Notes under the pieces: model-generated
The model's input: the letters and a program-made list of their open reading frames with translations, nothing else
Told to the model about the DNA's origin: nothing
Databases searched by the model: none
Origin: Candidatus Saccharimonadota bacterium
Lineage (GTDB): Bacteria > Patescibacteriota > Saccharimonadia > Saccharimonadales > Saccharimonadaceae
Direction: 5' to 3'
DNA length: 7,540 nucleotides
Assembly (NCBI GenBank): GCA_030528815.1
Contig: JAUMYE010000053.1
Coordinates: 1-7,540 of the forward strand
In this document: in pieces, positions 1 through 5,510 of the stretch
How the letters are laid out: each line of letters starts with the position of its first letter
How positions within the stretch are numbered: position 1 is the first letter of the stretch
Program-made: the position numbers and the translations under genes

Positions 1-75
1 TGCTGGAGCGGCTGGTGCAACTGGGGCTGCAGGAGCGGCTGGAGCTGCAACTGTCGTTACTGGAGCTGCTACTGG
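1..75 (-). repeat. Low-complexity Ala/Pro-coding tract
   Basis: The plus strand shows irregular repeats of gctgc, ggagc and ggggc triplet blocks. On the minus strand these encode AAP, APV and PAAP runs at the C-terminal side of the membrane protein. The codons vary (GCT, GCA, GCC, GCG; CCA, CCT, CCC), so selection seems to act on the peptide and not on the DNA repeat. The tract continues past the window edge. Confidence 0.7.
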
Positions 76-618
76 AGCTACAGCTTGACCTTTGTTCATT
101 GCGCCAATAATAATACCAGCGACACCGCTAACTGCGCCAAGAGCGCCAAAGATGATAGTAAGAATGAAACCAACGGCTGGGTGGATCATATCTTTAAGCA
201 TGCTAGCCATAGCAGATACGAAGCTGCCATATTCTGATGAAGAATCTAGCGAGCTAGTTAGCTGGTTATTAAACCAGATATTGAAAGCAATAGCCGTGCC
301 TAGGGAAACTAGACCGCCAACTAGAGCGATACCTGCTGTAACGCTAGCTTTGATATTTTTGGCGAAGCCATATAGGGCGCCGCTAATAATACTAATAGCG
401 CCACCTGCGATTAGCAGAATTGGGAAGGCAATAGGGAAGCCTTCTTCGCCAGTAAAGGATTGTGTTTGGCCGCCAGCGCTTGTGTAAAAGAAGCCAGCGT
501 CGGCTGATTGACCCCAGAAGCTAATCGAAATCCATGGAAGGAAAACGGCTAGGATGCAGACTGCACCAAATACCATCAGGGCAATGCCAAGAATTGTTTT
601 AATGATATTCTTATTCAT
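1..618 (-). CDS. Four-helix membrane protein with Ala/Pro-rich tail (C-terminus cut by window edge)
   Basis: Reading the minus strand from the ATG at 618-616 gives 206 residues with no stop before the window edge, so the gene is partial at its 3' end. The protein starts MNKNIIKTILGIALMVFGAV. Hydrophobic segments lie near residues 6-29, 62-86, 90-113 and 147-176. A short extracytoplasmic-looking stretch rich in Gly, Gln and Ser (about 34-58) lies between the first two. From about residue 179 it becomes almost pure Ala/Pro/Val, a flexible tail that could span a cell envelope or link to a further domain outside the window. The start is supported by AAGGA (minus strand, 630-626) 7 nt upstream and by an extended -10 box behind it. 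I do not recognise a family; a small membrane or surface-associated protein is all that can be said. It is transcribed divergently from rseP. The plus-strand open frame at 92-487 is its shadow. Confidence 0.8.
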   Translation of the reverse strand, partial: MNKNIIKTILGIALMVFGAVCILAVFLPWISISFWGQSADAGFFYTSAGGQTQSFTGEEGFPIAFPILLIAGGAISIISGALYGFAKNIKASVTAGIALVGGLVSLGTAIAFNIWFNNQLTSSLDSSSEYGSFVSAMASMLKDMIHPAVGFILTIIFGALGAVSGVAGIIIGAMNKGQAVAPVAAPVTTVAAPAAPAAPVAPAAPA

Positions 619-642
619 TAATTATTCCTTATGGTTAATATT

Positions 643-659
643 TGCTATATATTATAGCA
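643..659. repeat. Perfect 7-3-7 inverted repeat in the divergent promoter region
   Basis: The arms TGCTATA (643-649) and TATAGCA (653-659) are exact reverse complements around a 3-nt centre (TAT). The right arm overlaps the minus-strand extended -10. Because of the symmetry, the plus strand also shows TGC followed by TATATA (643-651), a second, weaker extended -10 facing rseP. It may be an operator, a symmetric bidirectional promoter, or a by-product of two AT-rich -10 boxes. Confidence 0.45.
651..659 (-). promoter_or_regulatory. Extended -10 promoter of the left membrane-protein gene
   Basis: Read on the minus strand, 659-651 is TGCTATAAT, a perfect TGn-TATAAT extended -10. Transcription would start near 644, leaving a leader of about 26 nt that carries AAGGA 7 nt before the ATG at 618. 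No recognisable TTGACA lies 16-18 bp upstream, which fits an extended -10 promoter that does not need a -35 box. The match is sequence-based only. Confidence 0.6.
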
Positions 660-714
660 TTCATGCTTATGTTTAGGGTAGCTTTTCGAGGCTTATGCTA
701 ATTGAAAATTGCTG

Positions 715-723
715 TGCTACAAT
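715..723 (+). promoter_or_regulatory. Extended -10 promoter directly in front of rseP
   Basis: Positions 715-723 read TGCTACAAT, a TGn extended -10 with five of six matches in the hexamer. The expected start site, about 7 nt downstream, is near 730, only about three bases before the ATG at 733. No Shine-Dalgarno sequence precedes that ATG, so the operon mRNA would be leaderless or nearly so. TTGAAA at 702-707 is only 10 nt from the -10 and is not a proper -35 box. Confidence 0.5.
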
Positions 724-732
724 TAAAGAATA

Positions 733-1986
733 ATGAGTGTATTGTTTGGAGTTATTGTAGGTTTATTTATGCTCGTGTTCTTGGTAACAGCGCACGAGTT
801 TGGCCACTTCTTGATGGCCAGAAAAAACGGGGTAGAGGTAGAAGAATTTGGTATCTGCTTCCCACCAAGAGCTTTGTGTTGGCGCAAGGTTGATGGAAAG
901 TGGAAGCGCATCCCAAAGAAGCAATGGAAAAAGATGCCTGGTGAAGGTTTGGTTATCTCTCTGAACTGGTTGCCGATCGGTGGTTTTTGCCAGATGAAGG
1001 GCGAAAGTGATGCTGCTAAGGAAAAGGGTAGTTTCGGTCGCGCTAGTTACTGGGGAAAGACTAAGATCCTGTTCGGCGGTGTTGCCGCAAACTGGCTAAT
1101 TGCTTTTGTGATTTTGACGACTTTGGCCATTACGGGTATGCCGCAGTTTTTGGACAATCAGTTCGAGATTGCTTCGGATAGCCACGTAGTGATAACGTCT
1201 CCGGTTGTCCTGAGCGCCATTAAACCTGATAGTCCTGCTGCAAACGCTGGCTTTCAGGAGGGCGATACTATTAAGCGCATTGGTCGTGATATGGGTGTCG
1301 TATGCGATAAAGCACCATGTCCAACTACTGGCATGATGGAAGAAGATATTAATATGCCTAGCGATTTTACTGATTATACGAAGCAGTATCCTGGTCAGCG
1401 CGTTGTGATCTATTATGAGCGCAACGGCGAAGAAAAAAGTGCTTCTGTGAAGTTAAATGAAGAAGGTTCGGAGTATCTTTTTGGCGCAGTACTTAGTGGC
1501 TCATCTGTGCATAGGAGTACTTGGAGTGCGCCAATCGTCGGTGCAGGTTTGACTTTGCAGTTAACAGGGGAAACTTTCAAGGGCGTAGGGACGCTTTTGG
1601 TGAATTTGGTGACCGGAATAGTAAAACAGGTAAGTCCGGCGTCTGAAACGCGTCAGGAAGGCTCTGAAGCGCTCAAATCGGCAACTGATGGCTTGAGTGG
1701 TCCTGTTGGTATCATTGGAATACTATTTCCTGCATTTGTGAGCGATAGCGCAACCAGTGTATTCTTCTTGGTGGCTATCATTTCAATCTCTCTTGCTTGT
1801 ATGAATGTTTTGCCAATTCCTGCACTTGATGGCGGTAGATGGCTACTAATTACAATCTTTAAGCTACGCAAGAAAGAGCTTACGAAAGAGAAAGAAGAGA
1901 AGATTGTTGGTCGTGCATTTATGGCGATTATTATTCTAGCTTTGATCGTGACCGTAATTGATGTAATGCGTCTTATACAAAGGTAG
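733..1986 (+). CDS. rseP: RseP-type site-2 (M50) intramembrane zinc metalloprotease
   Basis: This 417-residue membrane protease cuts transmembrane substrates within the bilayer, typically anti-sigma factors or leftover signal peptides. The first helix carries the zinc-binding HEFGH (H21, E22, H25). Family landmarks follow: FGICFPPR near residue 40, the NWLPIGGFCQMKGE stretch near 80-95, and the GGVAANW helix from about 115. An extracytoplasmic PDZ domain covers roughly 150-245 (SPAANAGFQEGD). The second zinc-site motif is NVLPIPALDGGR with D366, and a last helix spans about 397-412. Both catalytic motifs are intact and the length is normal for one-PDZ members. The PDZ region holds an insert with a close cysteine pair (C191, C196). 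The ATG start lies just after an extended -10 and lacks a ribosome binding site. It is the first gene of a five-gene operon; its stop lies 9 nt before the CPBP gene. The substrate is unknown. Confidence 0.93.
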   Translation: MSVLFGVIVGLFMLVFLVTAHEFGHFLMARKNGVEVEEFGICFPPRALCWRKVDGKWKRIPKKQWKKMPGEGLVISLNWLPIGGFCQMKGESDAAKEKGSFGRASYWGKTKILFGGVAANWLIAFVILTTLAITGMPQFLDNQFEIASDSHVVITSPVVLSAIKPDSPAANAGFQEGDTIKRIGRDMGVVCDKAPCPTTGMMEEDINMPSDFTDYTKQYPGQRVVIYYERNGEEKSASVKLNEEGSEYLFGAVLSGSSVHRSTWSAPIVGAGLTLQLTGETFKGVGTLLVNLVTGIVKQVSPASETRQEGSEALKSATDGLSGPVGIIGILFPAFVSDSATSVFFLVAIISISLACMNVLPIPALDGGRWLLITIFKLRKKELTKEKEEKIVGRAFMAIIILALIVTVIDVMRLIQR

Positions 1987-1993
1987 GGAGGAG
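1987..1993 (+). promoter_or_regulatory. Ribosome binding site of the CPBP protease gene
   Basis: GGAGGAG starts directly after the rseP stop codon and ends 2 nt before the ATG at 1996; its upstream GGAGG core gives the more usual spacing of about 4 nt. It is a strong Shine-Dalgarno match, in contrast to the bare start of rseP. Confidence 0.75.
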
Positions 1994-1995
1994 AT

Positions 1996-2922
1996 ATGAC
2001 GACGACGAAACATTCTGTAAAGAAAAAGAAAGCAGACAAAGTACTAGGAACCGATAAGAAGCCTGCAGGGAAGGTTGTTTCTGCGGTTCCAAAAGAGAAA
2101 GTTGTTGCAAAAGTTTCTGCCGAAGAAGAGGTAGAAACAGGCTACTATGCAAAGATTCGTGAGCTAAAGAAAAAGTGGCGTAAGCAAGAAAAGAAGAGCA
2201 AAGGCTGGAAGATTGGTCTTGGGATTCTAAGATGTCTCCTTCTATCTGCATGGGTGGCTATAGCATTGTTTGGCTCTCAGTACCTTGTTATGGGTGCTTT
2301 GGTTATTTTGAGCCGTGGATTTGGTGTACAGTTTGTCGATAACGCAACTTTCGAGACGATTCTCTCTGCGGTTATTTATGTCGTCTGTCTTGCAGTTACG
2401 ATATTCCTGCCATGGCTTGTTTTGAAAGAGAAAACAACGCGCGATGAGCTGGGCCTTCGAGGTCTGCTTACTTGGACAGATATTGGTTTGGCGCTAGTGG
2501 GCTTTGTTTTGTCTTTGATTATTGCATTCGTAATTACTGCGATTATGCAGTGGCTATTGCCGTTTGTTGACTGGGAGCAGAAGCAGGAAGTTGGCTACGA
2601 GAATATATCTGGTACAACAGATATGTTGATGGCATTTATTGCGCTTGTCGTGATTGCTCCGATAGCAGAGGAAATCATCTTCCGTGGTTGGCTATATGGC
2701 AAACTACGACTAAGGATTTCTGCTTGGCCAGCAATTCTTTTGGTGTCTATCTTGTTCGGTGTAGTACATCTACAGGTTAATGTTGCTGTGTCGGTTGCTT
2801 CGATGAGTTTAGTTATGTGCTTGATCCGTGAATATACGGGAACGATTTGGGGTGGCATGTTGGTTCATATGTTTAAGAACGGCTTGGCTTACTATCTACT
2901 CTTTGTACATGGCATAGCTTGA
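1996..2922 (+). CDS. CPBP-family (Abi/Rce1-like) intramembrane metalloprotease with Lys-rich N-terminal tail
   Basis: This 308-residue polytopic protein carries the three CPBP motifs. They are EEIIFRG (E225, E226, R230), FGVVH (F254, H258) and HMFKN (H291, N295), all with their conserved residues, so it is probably an active glutamate-type intramembrane protease. Helices lie near 73-105, 121-143, 162-190, 208-223 and 245-260, with more towards the C-terminus. The first 70 residues are not part of the family core: they are soluble, very rich in Lys, Ala and Val, and residues 50-70 look helical or coiled (YYAKIRELKKKWRKQEKK). By the positive-inside rule the tail should be cytoplasmic, where it could bind nucleic acid, ribosomes or acidic lipid. 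CPBP members process prenylated proteins or peptide pheromones, or give bacteriocin self-immunity; the substrate here is unknown. It follows rseP by 9 nt and ends 14 nt before mutM. Confidence 0.9.
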   Translation: MTTTKHSVKKKKADKVLGTDKKPAGKVVSAVPKEKVVAKVSAEEEVETGYYAKIRELKKKWRKQEKKSKGWKIGLGILRCLLLSAWVAIALFGSQYLVMGALVILSRGFGVQFVDNATFETILSAVIYVVCLAVTIFLPWLVLKEKTTRDELGLRGLLTWTDIGLALVGFVLSLIIAFVITAIMQWLLPFVDWEQKQEVGYENISGTTDMLMAFIALVVIAPIAEEIIFRGWLYGKLRLRISAWPAILLVSILFGVVHLQVNVAVSVASMSLVMCLIREYTGTIWGGMLVHMFKNGLAYYLLFVHGIA

Positions 2923-2936
2923 GAGCGGGGAAACTG

Positions 2937-3806
2937 ATGCCGGAACTTCCAGAAATTGAGACGATAAGGCGTGGGTTACAGGGGTTAATATTGAACAAAA
3001 AAATTGTTCAATGCTGTGTTTTGTGCGAAAAAAGCTTCAGGGGTGAGAGCGATAGCTTACAGGGGCGGGAATTCGTAAAAATTGACCGTAAGGGCAAGGC
3101 TTTACTTCTTAGGCTAGATGATGGGCGGACTATCCTTGGTCATATGCGTATGACTGGTCAGATGATCTATGTAGACAAGGATGGGCGTTTTGCGGCTGGT
3201 CACCCAGATGGTAACTTTATTGCTGAGATGCCGAGCCGCCATACGAGGGTTTATTTTGAGTTTGAAGATGGCTCGCATCTGTATTTTAACGATCTTCGAA
3301 AGTTTGGATTCTTGGCAATTATGTCTGAAAAAGATCTTAAAAACGATAAGTTTTTGAGCGAACTTGGGCCCGAGCCTTGGGATATGCGCGAAGATGATTT
3401 TTATGAAATGTTAAATCGTCATAAAAACACATCAATTAAGGCGGTTTTATTAAACCAAAAGCTAATTTGTGGGCTTGGAAATATTTATGTTGACGAAGCT
3501 TGTTTTAAATCCAAAGTTTTTCCTGGACGAAATGCTGGAACTTTGACGCGTGCGGAATCTGACGAATTGTTAGTCGCCGCGCGTGATGTTATGACACGTG
3601 CGATTGAGTCTGGCGGCTCGACCATGAAGGACTATGTGAAGCCGGACGGCTCGCGTGGAAATTATTTGGATAAGTTTGCACAAGTTTTTAGACGCGATGG
3701 CGAAGCCTGCACACATTGTGGAACAAATATTTTAAAGATTCGAGTAGCTGGACGTGGTACGCATTTTTGTCCGAAATGCCAGCCTGGATACAAGGAGACT
3801 AAGTAA
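2937..3806 (+). CDS. mutM: Formamidopyrimidine-DNA glycosylase / AP lyase (Fpg)
   Basis: Base-excision repair enzyme that removes 8-oxoguanine and formamidopyrimidines and then nicks the abasic site. The catalytic N-terminus is MPELPEIETIRRGL: after Met removal Pro2 is the nucleophile and Glu3 the acid. This fixes the start at the ATG at 2937; an in-frame TTG at 2919 would add six residues and bury the proline. K54 matches the conserved lysine of E. coli Fpg (K57). The helix-two-turns-helix is LICGLGNIYVDEACF, with N182. A C-terminal zinc finger uses C258, C261, C278 and C281, with the DNA-binding R273 between the pairs. All expected residues are present. At 289 residues it is somewhat longer than the roughly 270 typical of the family, mainly through a longer loop at 75-102 after the MRMTG motif. 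A weak GGGGAA precedes the start. The stop overlaps the next start (TAATG). Confidence 0.95.
   Translation: MPELPEIETIRRGLQGLILNKKIVQCCVLCEKSFRGESDSLQGREFVKIDRKGKALLLRLDDGRTILGHMRMTGQMIYVDKDGRFAAGHPDGNFIAEMPSRHTRVYFEFEDGSHLYFNDLRKFGFLAIMSEKDLKNDKFLSELGPEPWDMREDDFYEMLNRHKNTSIKAVLLNQKLICGLGNIYVDEACFKSKVFPGRNAGTLTRAESDELLVAARDVMTRAIESGGSTMKDYVKPDGSRGNYLDKFAQVFRRDGEACTHCGTNILKIRVAGRGTHFCPKCQPGYKETK
3792..3797 (+). promoter_or_regulatory. Ribosome binding site of the delta-like gene
   Basis: AAGGAG lies inside the last codons of mutM, 8 nt before the ATG at 3806. It supports that start and the 1-nt TAATG overlap, an arrangement typical of translational coupling. Confidence 0.75.
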
Positions 3807-4435
3807 TGCCGATTAAGATACTTCATGGTACGGACCGAGAGGCGATGATGCGAACTGCTAAACGTATTCTCGGGGATAATTACGAGGTGGTCGAGGCTGA
3901 GAATATCGACCTATCTGATTTGGATTCGATATTTAGAGGTGTTAGCTTGTTTGATGATGGCTCTGGGCGAAAGATTTTGATCAAAGATTTAAGCTCGAAG
4001 CCGGAGTGTTTCGAGAGACTACCAGATTATGCCGATACAAGCTTTAACGTGGTTGTTGTAAACGATAAGTTGAATAAGACTTTTGCCTACGTAAAGAGTG
4101 TCTTTGCCTGTAAGGATATCGAGGTTGAAGAATTTATAACAACCGAGGAAAAGACTCGAGATAAGTTTGAAAACTGCAAGCCCTTCCAGGATGCTTACGC
4201 TGGGCGTGGTGCGGATGCTATTAGGAAGCTTCGCAAGATAGAATCTAGGTCTGCGGCACCACTGATTATTGGCACAATGGCTGGTCAATGTATCAAGTTG
4301 ATTGATGGTAAGAATAAGAAGCCTGTTCAGGCGTTAAAGATTATTGCGGAAGCAGATATGATGACCAAGAGTTCTGGTATTACGGATATCTGGATGCCAG
4401 TAGAATGGGCGCTGCTTGAGATTTCTAAGCTATAA
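3806..4435 (+). CDS. holA: Short HolA-like protein (DNA polymerase III delta subunit, clamp loader)
   Basis: The 209-residue product resembles the clamp-loader delta subunit, which opens the sliding clamp. The N-terminal part reads like delta domain I: ILHGTDREAMMRTAKRIL (5-22), then the LSDLDSIFRGVSLFDD block (36-51), a hydrophobic strand RKILIKDL (55-62), and NVVVVNDKLNKTF (81-93). As in known delta subunits there is no Walker A motif. The C-terminal part reads like the end of the collar domain: a helix with AIRKLRKIE (138-146), PLIIGTMAGQ (152-161), and ALKIIAEADMMTKSSG (176-191) with the D184-K188 pair seen as aeaD-x3-K in delta proteins. Ordinary delta is about 330-340 residues, so roughly 130 are missing, apparently from the middle (lid domain II). 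It is soluble and co-translated with mutM. The call rests on remembered family patterns; it could be a delta paralogue that does not load clamps. Confidence 0.62.
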   Translation: MPIKILHGTDREAMMRTAKRILGDNYEVVEAENIDLSDLDSIFRGVSLFDDGSGRKILIKDLSSKPECFERLPDYADTSFNVVVVNDKLNKTFAYVKSVFACKDIEVEEFITTEEKTRDKFENCKPFQDAYAGRGADAIRKLRKIESRSAAPLIIGTMAGQCIKLIDGKNKKPVQALKIIAEADMMTKSSGITDIWMPVEWALLEISKL

Positions 4436-4440
4436 GGAGG
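4434..4440 (+). promoter_or_regulatory. Ribosome binding site that decides the start of the EEP gene
   Basis: AAGGAGG, overlapping the stop codon of the delta-like gene, lies 5 nt before the ATG at 4446. It favours that ATG over an in-frame TTG at 4416, which lies inside the upstream gene and has no ribosome binding site. Confidence 0.8.
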
Positions 4441-4445
4441 TAAAT

Positions 4446-5195
4446 ATGAAGGTATTGCAGCTAAATGTTTGGACTGGGCGCATGAAGGGTGCGTTGTCGA
4501 GGTTCTTAAGAGAAAATGATTATGATGTGGTTTGCCTCCAGGAGGCAGTTTGGAGCGCAGAGGCGCCAGATCATCTCGCGCATTTTGCAGATACGGTTGA
4601 CGTCTTGAAAGAGGCCGGCGGTTTTGATTATGAGGTGCGTCAGTCTAACTGGGGTGTCCGTATGCTTGACGGTACGGCGGTTATTGAACAAGGTAATGCA
4701 ATCTTGAGCAAGATTCCAATCGTAAGCTCCGAGACGCCATGGATCCACGGTACTTATAGTAACGAGATGAATTATGTTAAGGAGTGTCATGCGCAGGTTG
4801 AAAAACAGGGTTATGGCGCAATTATCGCGAAGCTAGAAAATGGTTTTACGATTGTGACACATCATGGCTACTGGCAGGCAGATCCGCTTGGCAATGAAGT
4901 TTCGGTTGAATGCGCGCAAAGGCTAGCAGATTTGATTCGTGATATAGATAATAAGTTGGTATTTTGTGGCGATTTGAATCTCGAGGCGGCGGCGCCAGCA
5001 ATGCGCGAGTTTGATTTCTTGAAAGATTTGACGGTCGAGACTGGTACGAAGCAGACTTTAATGAATCTAAAGTTTGTAAAAGATGTAGCCTGTGATCATA
5101 TTCTTATATCGAATGATCTTGAATGGAGTAACTTTGAGGTTCATAAAGAGCTCGTTTCGGATCATGCAGCAGTAAGCGTCGAAATTAAAGAATAA
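4446..5195 (+). CDS. Endonuclease/exonuclease/phosphatase (EEP) family hydrolase
   Basis: This 249-residue soluble protein has the metal-dependent phosphoesterase fold shared by ExoIII/APE1, DNase I and sphingomyelinases. Motifs appear in family order: LQLNVWTGR (4-12, with N7), VVCLQE (28-33, metal-binding E33), GNAILSKIPI, VTHHGYW (137-143), CGDLNLE (D176 and N178), CDHILIS (216-222), and the terminal SDHAAV with catalytic H240. The active site therefore looks complete. The third motif has THH where ExoIII and related enzymes usually have NxH, so it is not a standard ExoIII. There is no signal peptide or membrane segment, which argues against a secreted sphingomyelinase. The substrate cannot be read from sequence. 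Being two genes after mutM suggests, but does not prove, an abasic-site or 3'-end repair role. It is the last gene of the operon, with a hairpin terminator directly after the stop. Confidence 0.88.
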   Translation: MKVLQLNVWTGRMKGALSRFLRENDYDVVCLQEAVWSAEAPDHLAHFADTVDVLKEAGGFDYEVRQSNWGVRMLDGTAVIEQGNAILSKIPIVSSETPWIHGTYSNEMNYVKECHAQVEKQGYGAIIAKLENGFTIVTHHGYWQADPLGNEVSVECAQRLADLIRDIDNKLVFCGDLNLEAAAPAMREFDFLKDLTVETGTKQTLMNLKFVKDVACDHILISNDLEWSNFEVHKELVSDHAAVSVEIKE

Positions 5196-5225
5196 AAAAT
5201 AAGCCCTTACGGGCTTTATTTTTTT
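5195..5225. terminator. Bidirectional intrinsic terminator between convergent operons
   Basis: AAGCCC (5201-5206) and GGGCTT (5211-5216) form a perfect 6-bp stem with a TTAC loop. Downstream on the plus strand is TATT followed by more T (5217-5225). Upstream lies AATAAAAAAT, which gives a U-run on the minus-strand transcript. The hairpin thus works for the EEP gene (ending 5195) and for rpmA (ending 5228). Confidence 0.88.
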
Positions 5226-5227
5226 AC

Positions 5228-5506
5228 TTAGGCTGCGTGAACTTCTACGCGAGTGCGTGGAACGCTTTTACCTGAGAAGTGATTCTTTTTGGTCTTAACG
5301 AAGACGACTTTACCATCGATTGCAGCATGGATGGTGAAGTTGCGGCTCATGAACGTGCCTGGGCCAGCGATCTTCGTAGCGCCGGTTTGGCGAACGAGTA
5401 CTTCGCCAGTGCGAACGGTCTGACCACCAAAACGCTTGACGCCTAGGCGCTGACCAGCGTTGTTGTGTAGGTTTTTGCTGGTACCGCCAGCTTTGACATG
5501 TGACAT
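5228..5506 (-). CDS. rpmA: 50S ribosomal protein bL27
   Basis: The 92-residue basic protein starts MSHVKAGGTSKN and contains the family signature GQRLGVKRFGGQ (about 18-29), then VRQTGATKIAGPGTF, HAAIDGKVVFV and a C-terminal RVEVHAA. bL27 sits near the peptidyl-transferase centre of the large subunit, with its N-terminal tail reaching toward the tRNA ends. There is no N-terminal extension of the kind removed by the Prp protease in Firmicutes; it starts one residue before the conserved His. The usual Lys at position 4 is Val. Its normal partner rplU (bL21) is not adjacent. Instead it follows the RNA methylase gene by 4 nt, so the two are almost surely cotranscribed. AAGGA at 5523-5519 (minus) lies 12 nt from the ATG, inside the end of the methylase gene, a long spacing. 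The shared hairpin terminator follows. Confidence 0.95.
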   Translation of the reverse strand: MSHVKAGGTSKNLHNNAGQRLGVKRFGGQTVRTGEVLVRQTGATKIAGPGTFMSRNFTIHAAIDGKVVFVKTKKNHFSGKSVPRTRVEVHAA

Positions 5507-5510
5507 ACTA

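Larger units (their letters stand above)
619..732. other. Divergent intergenic region
   Basis: These 114 bp separate the left membrane-protein gene from rseP. They hold the leader and Shine-Dalgarno sequence of the former (630-626, minus), the 7-3-7 palindrome, and an extended -10 for each direction. Between 660 and 701 I see nothing recognisable apart from two copies of gcttatg (665-671 and 691-697). No small ORF or RNA gene is supported. Confidence 0.6.

Noticed and set aside
1..75. Possible tandem repeat or CRISPR-like array at the left edge
   Set aside because: The units are irregular 3-6 nt blocks with no constant repeat or spacer length, and they encode an Ala/Pro tail in frame with the minus-strand gene.
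92..487. 131-residue plus-strand open frame
   Set aside because: It is antisense to the membrane-protein gene, which has a proper start, Shine-Dalgarno sequence, promoter and helix pattern. The plus-strand peptide is a Pro/Ile/Ala-rich shadow without family features.
702..707. TTGAAA as a -35 box for rseP
   Set aside because: It is only 10 nt from the TACAAT hexamer, too close for a sigma-70 type promoter.
702..911. Short frames on both strands over the start of rseP
   Set aside because: The plus-strand frame starts inside the promoter in a different phase and the minus-strand one is antisense to the HEFGH region. Both are shadows.
1653..2251. Overlapping minus-strand frames (128 and 92 residues) across the rseP/CPBP junction
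   Set aside because: They lie opposite well-supported coding sequence; their composition (Ser/Leu/Phe-rich) is the complement of Lys/Glu codons, and neither has a ribosome binding site.
4416..4445. TTG start extending the EEP protein by ten residues
   Set aside because: It lies inside the upstream gene with no ribosome binding site, while AAGGAGG sits just before the ATG at 4446, where the conserved first strand (KVLQLNVWTG) begins.
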